Positions 1 through 4,624 of a DNA stretch of 6,283 nucleotides are shown here, piece after piece. The DNA is from Bacillota bacterium (GTDB lineage: Bacteria; Vulcanimicrobiota; JAMDEM01), in contig JAMDEM010000039.1 of NCBI GenBank assembly GCA_023486985.1, positions 1-6,283 on the forward strand. The letters run 5' to 3'. Position numbers and translations under genes: made by a program. Under the pieces are notes generated by a model. It worked only from the letters and a program-made list of their open reading frames with translations. It was not told where the DNA came from and did not search any database. How positions within the stretch are numbered: the first letter of the stretch is position 1; each line of letters opens with the position of its first letter.

Positions 1-16
1 TGAAATAAAAAGTGCT

Positions 17-37
17 AAAGTAATACTGTAATACTTT
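17..37. promoter_or_regulatory. Operator-like dyad upstream of the AbrB/RelE-type TA operon
   Basis: Two tandem copies of GTAATACT (20-27 and 28-35) lie inside a 21-bp imperfect palindrome centred on position 27. The outer arms are AAAGTA and TACTTT, and 18 of the 20 non-central positions are symmetric. It lies 20 bp before the preferred antitoxin start at 58. AbrB/MazE-type antitoxins commonly bind such sites next to their own promoter and repress the operon. Assignment as the autoregulatory operator is inference; the dyad and tandem repeat are seen directly. No confident -35/-10 pair can be assigned because the window begins here. Confidence 0.55.
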
Positions 38-57
38 ACATGCAGAAGGTGAAATTA

Positions 58-333
58 ATGGGAGAAACTGTTAAAGTAAGAACAAAATATCAGGTTACCA
101 TTCCGGAAGTGATAAGGAAGAAGATCTCCCTGAAAATAGGAAGCCGGGTGGAAGTTACCGCCAGAGGAAGTGAAATTGTTATAAGGCCAGTGGTGGAGAT
201 TCCTAAAGACCAGGCATGGTTCTGGAAACCAGAATGGCAGGAGATGGAGAAAAGAGCCTCAGAAGATGAGAAAAAGGGGAAAACCAAAACCTTTAATAAC
301 GTAGAAGAGGCTATTAAGTGGCTAAAAAGCTGA
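58..333 (+). CDS. AbrB/MazE/SpoVT-family antitoxin
   Basis: This 91-residue protein is probably the antitoxin of a type II TA pair, binding DNA through its N-terminus and neutralising the adjacent toxin through its C-terminus. Residues 1-45 form a SpoVT/AbrB swapped-hairpin domain, recognisable by VKVRTKYQVTIPEVIRKK followed by an LKIGSRVEV-type strand and IVIRPV. The C-terminal half is charged, with DQAWFWKPEW and then a KTFNNVEEAIKWLKS tail, which resembles antitoxins of this class that partner RelE-like toxins. An in-frame ATG at 40 would add six residues. The ATG at 58 is preferred because GAAGGTG (44-50) sits at good Shine-Dalgarno distance from it, while the start at 40 has no purine-rich site. 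The gene overlaps the toxin gene by 16 bp. The family call is firm; the exact partner-binding mode is inferred. Confidence 0.88.
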   Translation: MGETVKVRTKYQVTIPEVIRKKISLKIGSRVEVTARGSEIVIRPVVEIPKDQAWFWKPEWQEMEKRASEDEKKGKTKTFNNVEEAIKWLKS

Positions 334-611
334 AAATTTCTGAAACATTCCGGGAATGTTATAAGAAGCTTCCTGAAAAAATACAAAAAAAGGTTGACAA
401 ACAACTGCGTTTTCTTGCACACAATCCCGCTCATCCTTCTCTTAATCTTCATTCTCTTGAGGTAACAGCTGGTCTCTGGGAAGGTTACATTGATGATTCT
501 TACCGGTTTACTTTTGAAATCAGGGAGGATCATTTATATTTAAGGCTGGTAGGAACTCACAAAGTAATAGATTTAGAAGTCAGACGCATGAAAAAGAAAA
601 AATATTTGTAA
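318..611 (+). CDS. RelE/ParE-superfamily toxin of a type II TA system
   Basis: This 97-residue basic protein has the size and pattern of RelE/ParE-fold toxins, most of which cleave mRNA on the ribosome while some inhibit gyrase. Visible hallmarks are an N-terminal helical pair (FRECYKKLPEKIQKKVDKQL), then HPSLNLHSLE, then GLWEGYIDDSYRFTFEI, LRLVGTH and a lysine-rich C-terminus. The SLNLHSLEVTAGLWE...YRFTFEI arrangement is typical of proteins annotated as RelE/StbE-like translational repressors. The start is GTG at 318, with AGAGG (306-310) seven bases upstream inside the antitoxin gene. The 16-bp overlap with the antitoxin suggests translational coupling. The biochemical target (mRNA or gyrase) cannot be decided from sequence, and catalytic residues vary widely in this superfamily. 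Confidence 0.88.
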   Translation: MAKKLKISETFRECYKKLPEKIQKKVDKQLRFLAHNPAHPSLNLHSLEVTAGLWEGYIDDSYRFTFEIREDHLYLRLVGTHKVIDLEVRRMKKKKYL

Positions 612-642
612 TTTTACATCCGCTGATTTATCAAACCCGCCG

Positions 643-667
643 AATCCTAAATACAGGACTTTTTTTT
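643..667 (+). terminator. Weak rho-independent terminator after the TA operon
   Basis: A short stem of TCCT (645-648) and AGGA (655-658) closes a six-base loop. One unpaired base follows and then an eight-base T run (660-667). The T run is convincing but the four-base stem is weak. It lies about 30 bp after the toxin stop and before the tRNA promoter, which is where a terminator would be expected. Confidence 0.4.
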
Positions 668-669
668 GA

Positions 670-699
670 TTGCTTGATGCAATTTGAATATGGTATAAT
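670..699 (+). promoter_or_regulatory. Extended -10 sigma-70-type promoter, probably for the tRNA cluster
   Basis: A perfect TATAAT (694-699) is preceded by TGG, giving the TGn extended -10 motif. TTGCTT (670-675) serves as a -35 with an 18-bp spacer. It is the only strong plus-strand promoter between the toxin gene and the tRNA genes. Transcription would begin near 706 and run about 210 bases before tRNA-Gly, through a stretch rich in dyads. A separate promoter closer to the tRNAs cannot be excluded. Confidence 0.6.
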
Positions 700-755
700 A
701 CATTCTGCAGGTGAGGGAAAATCATCTGTGGAATATATTCTACGATAGGCACTTT

Positions 756-838
756 GAGCGCTATGTAGTGCTCGTTCCCTGAACGGGCAAGTCATCTCCC
801 CTCTTTGCTAAAGAGGGGCAGGGGGAGTTAATTAACTC
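756..838. repeat. Cluster of short dyads, probable interspersed repeat remnant
   Basis: Four dyads are packed into 83 bp. First, GAGC..GCTC with inner CTA/TAG (756-773). Second, CGTTC-CCT-GAACG (773-785). Third, a perfect 9-bp hairpin CCCCTCTTT-GCT-AAAGAGGGG (798-818). Fourth, the perfect 14-bp palindrome GAGTTAATTAACTC (825-838). The motif TCCCCTCTTTGCTAAAGAGGGG followed by a G-rich stretch and GGGTGAGG resembles non-coding palindromic repeats scattered in many bacterial genomes. No transposase is associated. The loop sequence TTTGCTAAAG recurs exactly at 4490-4499. The rest of the 612-915 gap shows no convincing gene. Confidence 0.55.
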
Positions 839-915
839 TCCTCGGGGAAAAGGTTAGGGTGAGGATATTGTTGCGAGCAACTGGTACCCACCCTCGGGAA
901 GGCAATTTCGTAAAT

Positions 916-990
916 GCGGAAGTAGCTCAGCGGTAGAGCATCGGCTTCCCAAGCCGAGGGTCGCGGGTTCGAATCCCGTTTTCCGCTCCA
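916..990 (+). tRNA. tRNA-Gly(CCC)
   Basis: A complete cloverleaf is visible. The acceptor is GCGGAAG (916-922) with TTTCCGC (980-986), the last pair being G-U. The D arm starts at GCTC. The anticodon stem is TCGGC/GCCGA (941-945/953-957) around the loop TTCCCAA, giving anticodon CCC at 948-950. The T arm is GCGGG-TTCGAAT-CCCGT (963-979). The discriminator is U73 (987), as usual for bacterial tRNA-Gly, and CCA is encoded (988-990). It decodes GGG, and G34-type wobble is not needed. It is first in a three-tRNA cluster. Confidence 0.97.
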
Positions 991-998
991 GAAATTAA

Positions 999-1017
999 AG
1001 GCTAATAAGCCTCTTTT
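999..1017 (+). terminator. Terminator-like hairpin between tRNA-Gly and tRNA-Cys
   Basis: AGGCT (999-1003), the loop AATA and AGCCT (1008-1012) form a perfect five-pair stem followed by CTTTT. It starts nine bases after the tRNA-Gly CCA. The stem is short and the T run only four bases, so it may cause partial termination or be a processing signal rather than a full stop. The alternative pairing GCCTC (1009-1013) with GAGGC (1030-1034) could compete with it. Confidence 0.35.
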
Positions 1018-1052
1018 ATAGGAGTGAACGAGGCATTTAAGGGGAATTGCGT

Positions 1053-1127
1053 GGCGACGTAGCCAAGCGGTAAGGCAGCGGTCTGCAAAACCGTTATTCA
1101 GCGGTTCGAATCCGCTCGTCGCCTCCA
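1053..1127 (+). tRNA. tRNA-Cys(GCA)
   Basis: A complete cloverleaf is visible. The acceptor is GGCGACG (1053-1059) with CGTCGCC (1117-1123). The anticodon stem is GCGGT/ACCGT with loop CTGCAAA, giving anticodon GCA at 1085-1087. The T arm is AGCGG-TTCGAAT-CCGCT (1100-1116). The discriminator is U73 (1124), the main identity element of bacterial tRNA-Cys, and CCA is encoded (1125-1127). The spacer from tRNA-Gly is 62 bp. Confidence 0.97.
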
Positions 1128-1152
1128 AAATAATTTAATATGTGAAGTTTGT

Positions 1153-1229
<77 letters not shown>

Positions 1230-1330
1230 TTTTATTACTTTAAATTTCCTTTAAGCGGTAGGACAATTTTCCTAAACTTTGGCGTCTCGTCTTATACGTT
1301 ACCTAAAAATGACTAACACTCTATTAAATC

Positions 1331-1359
1331 TTGACGCCCAAAAGTATTAAAACTATAAT
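1331..1359 (+). promoter_or_regulatory. Near-consensus promoter of hicBA
   Basis: TTGACG (1331-1336) and TATAAT (1354-1359) are separated by exactly 17 bp, a near-perfect sigma-70 promoter. Transcription would begin near 1366, only about ten bases before the hicB ATG, so the ribosome binding site would lie at the very 5' end of the message. The TTG at 1331 could be read as a start of a longer HicB, but it is the -35 element. Confidence 0.75.
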
Positions 1360-1375
1360 TAAAATGGTGGTTGAT

Positions 1376-1600
1376 ATGAAAGGCATTACAAAATTTAAAG
1401 TTTATTTAGAATATGATCCTGAATATGGCGGATTTATTGCTGATGTGCCAACTTTACCGGGGTGTATGAGTCAAGGCAAAACAGAAGAAGAAGCCTTGAG
1501 GAATATTAAAGAGGCAATTAGTGGATACTTGAAAGTTATTAAAAAACATCATAGAACAGTTCCCTCTGAAAAAGTTCGTTATGTTACAGTAGGAATTTAA
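1376..1600 (+). CDS. hicB: HicB-family antitoxin
   Basis: This 74-residue antitoxin presumably binds and neutralises the HicA ribonuclease encoded immediately downstream. The partial RNase-H-like fold of HicB is recognised by YLEYDPEYGGFIADVPTLPG, then CMSQGKTEEEALRNIKEAISGYL and a final strand (RYVTVGI). The protein is of the short type: no obvious ribbon-helix-helix or helix-turn-helix DNA-binding segment follows the core. The start at 1376 is preferred, with GGTGG (1366-1370) five bases upstream. In-frame ATG 1364 and TTG 1331 lie in the promoter/leader. The stop TAA overlaps the hicA ATG by one base (TAATG). Family assignment is confident; autoregulation by this short form is not evident. 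Confidence 0.92.
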   Translation: MKGITKFKVYLEYDPEYGGFIADVPTLPGCMSQGKTEEEALRNIKEAISGYLKVIKKHHRTVPSEKVRYVTVGI

Positions 1601-1836
1601 TGAGCAGACTGGCAAATATTTCAGGCAGAGAGGCAGTAAAAGCGTTTGCTAAAATTGGCTACCGGCTTGCTCATCAAGAAGGCAGCCATATGATTTTATA
1701 TTGTGATAAACTTGGATATCCTCCGCTTTCAATTCCCGACCATAAAGAATTAGCCCCTGGCCTTTTAAGAGCCCAAATTAAACGTGCTGGCTTATCAGTT
1801 GCAGATTTTTTGAATCTATTGAAGATGAAAAAATAA
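1600..1836 (+). CDS. hicA: HicA-family toxin (mRNA interferase)
   Basis: This 78-residue protein of the YcfA/HicA family has a small double-stranded-RNA-binding-like fold and cleaves mRNA independently of the ribosome in characterised members. The family pattern is complete: ISGREAVKAFAKIGYRLAHQ, then GSHMILY with the presumed catalytic histidine at residue 30, then a hairpin and PDHKELAPGLLRAQIKRAGL. Nothing suggests inactivation. AGGA (1591-1594) lies five bases before the ATG, which overlaps the hicB stop codon, so the pair should be translationally coupled. The antitoxin-first order is the reverse of the E. coli hicAB layout but is common for short HicB/YcfA pairs. Confidence 0.93.
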   Translation: MSRLANISGREAVKAFAKIGYRLAHQEGSHMILYCDKLGYPPLSIPDHKELAPGLLRAQIKRAGLSVADFLNLLKMKK

Positions 1837-1847
1837 CTTTATTTTTT
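1828..1847. terminator. Possible A/T-only terminator after hicA
   Basis: AAAAAATAA (1828-1836), a CT spacer and TTATTTTTT (1839-1847) form a perfect 9-bp inverted repeat that includes the hicA stop codon and ends in a T-rich run. With no G-C pairs the hairpin would be weak, so termination here is speculative. In the rest of 1837-2052 I see a 6-bp dyad AAACCC/GGGTTT (1976-1998) and a repeated 10-mer GCATAAAATC (1982-1991, 2026-2035), but no gene. Confidence 0.3.
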
Positions 1848-2052
1848 TAACTTCTGTTAAAGGTAAGGTTTCTTAAAGGTTAGTCCTCTGGAGCAAATCA
1901 AGCCTCCGAAAATTCCAAAGCAGTCCCCTATAATTTATAAAATATTATAATTAATACACAAATTCCCATATCAGCAAACCCGCATAAAATCTGGGTTTCC
2001 AGAAATGCTCTGAAACAAATGGCGTGCATAAAATCAAGCTCTATTATATGGG

Positions 2053-2164
2053 TCAATATTCATATTCTTTCCCATTCCTCCTGATAACAAGGCTCCCTCC
2101 ATCTTCTAATGCTGCCAAACCACAGACTACTTTCTCTTGATTATTACGAATGACAATGCCCCCC
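2053..2164 (-). pseudogene. Out-of-frame C-terminal part of the 22-residue-repeat protein
   Basis: Past the G6 tract (C6 on the plus strand, 2159-2164), a different minus-strand frame continues the same protein. It reads GGIVIRNNQEKVVCGLAALE, then DGGSLVIRRNGKEYEY and a TGA at 2053-2055. These residues match the repeat pattern of the upstream frame (GG-x-L-x-I-x-NN-x-GK-x-V-x-x-L-x-A-x-x-D), so this is clearly the lost C-terminus. Five or eight Gs in the tract would restore one reading frame. Eight would also restore the exact 22-residue period. The break could be a mutation, a slippage-based switch or a sequencing error. Confidence 0.75.
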
Positions 2165-2410
2165 TTTTGTGGCAGCTCTCAAATCACAGACTGTTTTCCC
2201 ATGATTATTAAAAATGTTAAGCCACCCTCCATCTTTTGAAGCGCTCAAATCAACGAGAGTTCTACCATTGTCATCTACAATTGATATACTCTTAGCCTTT
2301 ATGGCGTCAAACACTTTACCCTTAGACTTTGCTCCAATACTAATAAAAGCAATAACTGCCAGCAAGAAACCGATAATCAGACTTTTTGCGTCAATTTTAA
2401 ATTTTGTCAT
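2144..2410 (-). CDS. Membrane-anchored short-repeat protein, truncated by frameshift
   Basis: As the sequence stands this encodes 88 residues. The N-terminus has one hydrophobic helix (about residues 9-27, SLIIGFLLAVIAFISIGAK), probably a membrane anchor or uncleaved signal. Two copies of a 22-residue repeat follow: AKSISIVDDNGRTLVDLSAS KD and GGWLNIFNNHGKTVCDLRAA TK. The alternating hydrophobic pattern suggests stacked beta-hairpins or a small solenoid. After the G6 tract at 2159-2164 the frame is lost and four unrelated residues (HCHS) precede a stop. The intact form would be about 118-119 residues. The start at 2410 is chosen because AAAGGGG lies just upstream; an ATG at 2449 would add 13 residues without a hydrophobic lead. 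It is third in a minus-strand run, 67 bp after the preceding gene. Function unknown. Confidence 0.7.
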   Translation of the reverse strand: MTKFKIDAKSLIIGFLLAVIAFISIGAKSKGKVFDAIKAKSISIVDDNGRTLVDLSASKDGGWLNIFNNHGKTVCDLRAATKGGHCHS

Positions 2411-2477
2411 GGTAATAACCCCTTTCTCATTAAAGCGCCAGATCTCCATTTGCTGTGAACTACAAATTTATATGCTA

Positions 2478-3113
2478 TCATTGATTACCTCCTGGGGTGA
2501 GTATACTTTTAATTTCTCCCGAATCAGCAGGGGTCGGGGAGGGCTGTGCACCTCGAATATCTTTCCTTCCTTTTGCACCAACAATCTGCCATGACCAGGT
2601 TTGCCCTCTTTCCAGCGTAAATCCCACATTGGCATAAAATTCAACAGATTTTAAAGGCTCACAATAATTATATCTGTTAAGTCGGTATTTTCTGGAAAGG
2701 ACGTTAGAACCATCTGAGTTTTTAACTATGATTTCGACAGTCACCTCATTTACCATCCAATCGGAGCCGTTATAAATGTTACACCGTAGCGAATTATCAA
2801 TGATCTGAGATTGTCCGGCGAGTTTAAAAATTTCAGAACGGGGCAATTCTTCATCTTGAGGAGTAGGAGCAGCCTGCTGCTCCCCAAATCCCTCCAGCAT
2901 TTCCGGAGTTATTTTATCCCCTTCCCCCGCTGAACCTGCATTTTTCCAACCATCCTCATAGAGAATTTCCGTTTTACCAGTTATTCTATCAATTCTTACT
3001 GGCCAACTTTGTAACCGGTCATATCTGTAACGAGTAGGCCAGACAAAAATAATAAATAGTAATAAAAGTATTACTCCTACCGCCGAGATAATTATTTTAG
3101 CTCTCTTATTCAT
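2478..3113 (-). CDS. Membrane-anchored protein of unknown function (211 residues)
   Basis: I do not recognise a characterised family. Residues 4-24 are a single transmembrane helix (KIIISAVGVILLLLFIIFVW) preceded by Lys/Arg, so the rest should face outside the cytoplasm. Next comes TRYRYDRL and PVRIDRITGKTEILYEDGW, a short module I associate with membrane-anchored hypothetical proteins. An acidic, Pro/Gln-containing linker (about 60-95) follows. About residues 95-185 form a beta-rich domain (LRCNIYNGSDWMVNEVTVEI, then VEFYANVGFTLERGQTWSW) resembling extracytoplasmic FxLYD-like sandwiches. The tail is Pro/Ser/Thr-rich. The Shine-Dalgarno AAAGGAGG lies in the last codons of the upstream gene, only six bases separate the two genes, and they are surely cotranscribed. 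Confidence 0.85.
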   Translation of the reverse strand: MNKRAKIIISAVGVILLLLFIIFVWPTRYRYDRLQSWPVRIDRITGKTEILYEDGWKNAGSAGEGDKITPEMLEGFGEQQAAPTPQDEELPRSEIFKLAGQSQIIDNSLRCNIYNGSDWMVNEVTVEIIVKNSDGSNVLSRKYRLNRYNYCEPLKSVEFYANVGFTLERGQTWSWQIVGAKGRKDIRGAQPSPTPADSGEIKSILTPGGNQ

Positions 3114-3119
3114 TATTCT

Positions 3120-3722
3120 TTAGCCTCCTTTATTCCTTAAAATCCCAACTGCAGTTAAGGTGTAGCCGTTATCGCCCTTTGTCTTTTTGAAAACCACTCT
3201 AATTTTGTTGCCCAGCTTTAAATCGGAAGGGTTTATTCCTCCATCCATAAGCAAGGTAGGATGACCCCAGCTTCCGCTCCAGTAAAATTCCAGCTTTCTT
3301 CCACTATCTGTTTTTATATCAATGGCTCCGCCATTCATACCGTGAGCTTCACGTATAAGTTTTCCTTCTACAACTTTTTTAGGAGCCCGCAGTATTTCAA
3401 GTATATTAATAATTCTCTCCACCATATCGGCAGAGTCTTCGATCCCTCTTTTCTGATAGGCTTTTATGTAGCCATTTTCACTTAAATACATTCTTTCCTT
3501 GGCGCTCATTTTAGGAAGGGGTATTTTTTTAAGCGGCTTCTCCGGCATTGGCTCATTATAAGGAAGAGATGGGCTATAAGTATAAGATGGAGATGGAGCC
3601 ACGTATACAGGCTGTTGCCGTGTTTCCAATTGTTTGTGTATAAGGAAAATAGCAAGAAGAAAAATTAGGATAACAGCCCAAAGCCAGATTTTAAGTTTGG
3701 GATTACTCGATTTTGCCTTCAT
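3120..3722 (-). CDS. Membrane-anchored protein with C-terminal beta-rich domain, unknown function
   Basis: This is a 200-residue protein of no family I can name. A Lys-rich N-terminus precedes one transmembrane helix (about residues 12-28, IWLWAVILIFLLAIFLI), predicting an extracytoplasmic C-terminus. Residues 36-72 are a Pro/Ser/Tyr-rich linker (VAPSPSYTYSPSLPYNEPMP). A helical stretch (about 73-115) leads to a beta-rich domain from about 116 on: VVEGKLIREAH, AIDIKTDSGRKLEFYW, LKLGNKIRVVFKK and YTLTAVGIL. That strand pattern resembles an OB-like barrel, which is inference only. It is the first gene of the minus-strand trio. The start is preceded by AGGGGG about 12 bases upstream, within an inverted repeat that includes the start codon. 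Confidence 0.83.
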   Translation of the reverse strand: MKAKSSNPKLKIWLWAVILIFLLAIFLIHKQLETRQQPVYVAPSPSYTYSPSLPYNEPMPEKPLKKIPLPKMSAKERMYLSENGYIKAYQKRGIEDSADMVERIINILEILRAPKKVVEGKLIREAHGMNGGAIDIKTDSGRKLEFYWSGSWGHPTLLMDGGINPSDLKLGNKIRVVFKKTKGDNGYTLTAVGILRNKGG

Positions 3723-3750
3723 TTTAAAACTCAGCCCCCTGTTTTAAAAT
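3721..3750 (-). promoter_or_regulatory. Inverted repeat over the ribosome binding site and start codon of the 200-residue gene
   Basis: ATTTTAAAAC (3721-3730) and GTTTTAAAAT (3741-3750) are perfect 10-bp inverted repeats with a 10-base spacer. In the minus-strand message the spacer AGGGGGCTGA holds the Shine-Dalgarno sequence and the downstream arm contains the A and U of the AUG. The structure could be an RNA hairpin that presents or hides the initiation region, or a DNA operator. The geometry is directly visible; the role is inferred. Confidence 0.5.
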
Positions 3751-3760
3751 CAATAACTTT

Positions 3761-3778
3761 TATTAGAATTATTAGAAT
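3761..3778. repeat. Tandem 9-bp direct repeat upstream of the membrane-protein operon
   Basis: TATTAGAAT occurs twice head-to-tail (3761-3769 and 3770-3778), about 40-55 bp upstream of the start of the 200-residue gene. It lies where its promoter or an activator site would be expected. No convincing -35/-10 pair was found here. Confidence 0.45.
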
Positions 3779-3779
3779 A

Positions 3780-4360
3780 TCACCGAAACACACAAAAATC
3801 TATTACCCATTGGAGTTATTTTCTGGCAAAACCCCTAATACTTTAGTCTTATTTAATTGAAATTGACCTGATATTCCTTTATAACTTTGACCCTGAGTTG
3901 CCATCTATCGTTTTTAATTTTTTAATTCCCCTTATTATAGGGGATCATTATGCGCTTATTTCTTACCGGAAAATTCAATTTTTTTAATTTAGTATAATAC
4001 GAAGTATTATACTAAACCACTGAAATATTTCATTAAATACAAATCTTGAATAATGCAATATTGTTGACAATACGATTAAAAAAAAGTGCTTCGGCAGTTC
4101 GCATGGGTCTAGCATTACCGCCTTTGAGCAATATGCCCCGGTGGGCATGTAGGGAAGTTTTTGCTTAAGCATAAAAATAGGGCAAGAAAGAGTTTTCATT
4201 TGCCAGTGATGGTTCGCATCTGATAAATAAAACCTTTAAATATACCCCTTCAAATGTGCTACAAAATGAATTATAGAAGTTCTTACTGTCCATTGGTGAA
4301 TATTTTGCAAGAGCCTCTCTTAAATGAATTCCTCCCATGTGAACATAAATCATAGACTTT
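3780..4360. other. Gene-poor stretch with isolated dyads
   Basis: No credible gene was found on either strand. Two open frames on the minus strand (3984-4199 and 4165-4353) lack family resemblance and good starts. Visible dyads are TCCCCT-TATTAT-AGGGGA (3927-3944), the 29-bp palindrome listed separately (3988-4016), TGAAATATTTCA (4021-4032), TATTGT-TG-ACAATA (4059-4072) and ATGCCC-CGGT-GGGCAT (4133-4148). GTTCGCAT occurs twice (4098-4105, 4211-4218). The stretch could be the regulatory debris of a lost gene. Confidence 0.4.
3988..4016. promoter_or_regulatory. Perfect 13-bp inverted repeat with 3-bp spacer (operator-like)
   Basis: The arm TTTAGTATAATAC (3988-4000), a GAA spacer and the exact reverse complement (4004-4016) make a 29-bp palindrome. 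A TATAAT hexamer lies in each arm, one per strand, so it could cover a -10 element in either direction. With one G-C and one C-G pair per arm it is unlikely to be a rho-independent terminator, and no T run follows. An operator for a dimeric repressor is the best reading. No gene with a good start lies next to it on either side. Confidence 0.5.
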
Positions 4361-4375
4361 ATTTTGCGATCGGAA

Positions 4376-4580
4376 TACCCCGCAGTCTAAATTTTTCGCT
4401 CGCTTAAATCTATATCGGGAATCCCATAACGAGAGATTGCTCACCCGGACGGATACCCGGCTGCGCTTCTCGCAATGAAGTTTTGTAGCTTTGCTAAAGC
4501 CTTCGACCCACCTCTTCGGGGCGAGTACCCCTCACGCTTACGCTGGTTTGGTCGGGACGCACCTTGCTGTAGGGTATCCA
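4376..4580. repeat. Patch of worn interspersed palindromic repeats
   Basis: The stretch is more G+C-rich than its surroundings and consists of dyads. AGAGATTGC (4432-4440) is followed by CTTCTCGCAATGAA (4466-4479), matching the common non-coding repeat type that pairs GAGATTGC with GCAATGA. GGATACCC (4451-4458) is inverted as GGGTATCC (4572-4579). GCTTT-GCT-AAAGC (4488-4500) and GGGG-CGAGTA-CCCC (4518-4531) are internal hairpins. TACCCCGCAGTCT (4376-4388) recurs in inverse orientation at 5333-5345. No open reading frame of note is present. It looks like several nested or decayed miniature repeats. Confidence 0.55.
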
Positions 4581-4592
4581 TTTTGGCAAAAT

Positions 4593-4622
4593 AAAAAGAG
4601 GCAGTAGAACCTGCCTTTTTTT
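4593..4622. terminator. Bidirectional rho-independent terminator, downstream of the secreted-protein gene
   Basis: AAAAAGAGGCAG (4593-4604), loop TAGAAC and CTGCCTTTTTTT (4611-4622) form a 12-pair stem on the plus strand with one G-U pair and a run of seven Ts. On the minus strand the same core GGCAG/CTGCC is followed by CTTTTTATTTT. It lies about 55 bp after the stop of the minus-strand gene ending at 4677 and should terminate that message. Confidence 0.7.
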
Positions 4623-4624
4623 AT

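Noticed and set aside
90..533. 147-codon minus-strand open frame opposite the TA operon
   Set aside because: It is a shadow of two well-supported plus-strand TA genes, with no family resemblance or ribosome binding site.
711..780. Short GTG-started frame reading RENHLWNIFYDRHFERY before the repeat patch
   Set aside because: It is only 23 codons, has no Shine-Dalgarno sequence and no known family. It could be a gene start cut off by repeat insertion, but the evidence is too thin.
832..1128. 98-codon minus-strand open frame with the peptide KRDSNPRPSAWEADALPLSY
   Set aside because: It is antisense to tRNA-Gly and tRNA-Cys. This peptide is a well-known artefact of translating the complement of tRNA genes and is often misannotated as a protein.
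2159..2164. Programmed -1 ribosomal frameshift on A-AAA-GGG-GGG
   Set aside because: A -1 shift leads to a different frame. The repeat continues in the +1 (equivalently -2) frame, so a standard -1 slip does not rebuild the protein.
2214..2594. 126-codon plus-strand frame opposite the membrane-protein operon
   Set aside because: It is antisense to the 211-residue gene and the repeat protein, both with good ribosome binding sites and sensible domains. It has no family match.
4086..4148. tRNA-like segment with short stems and GTTCGCAT
   Set aside because: No complete cloverleaf can be drawn. The T-loop-like string lacks a matching stem and acceptor.
3984..4353. Two overlapping minus-strand frames of 71 and 62 codons in the gap between operons
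   Set aside because: There is no recognisable family and no continuous domain between them. One runs through the 29-bp palindrome. They may be remnants, but nothing supports a real gene.
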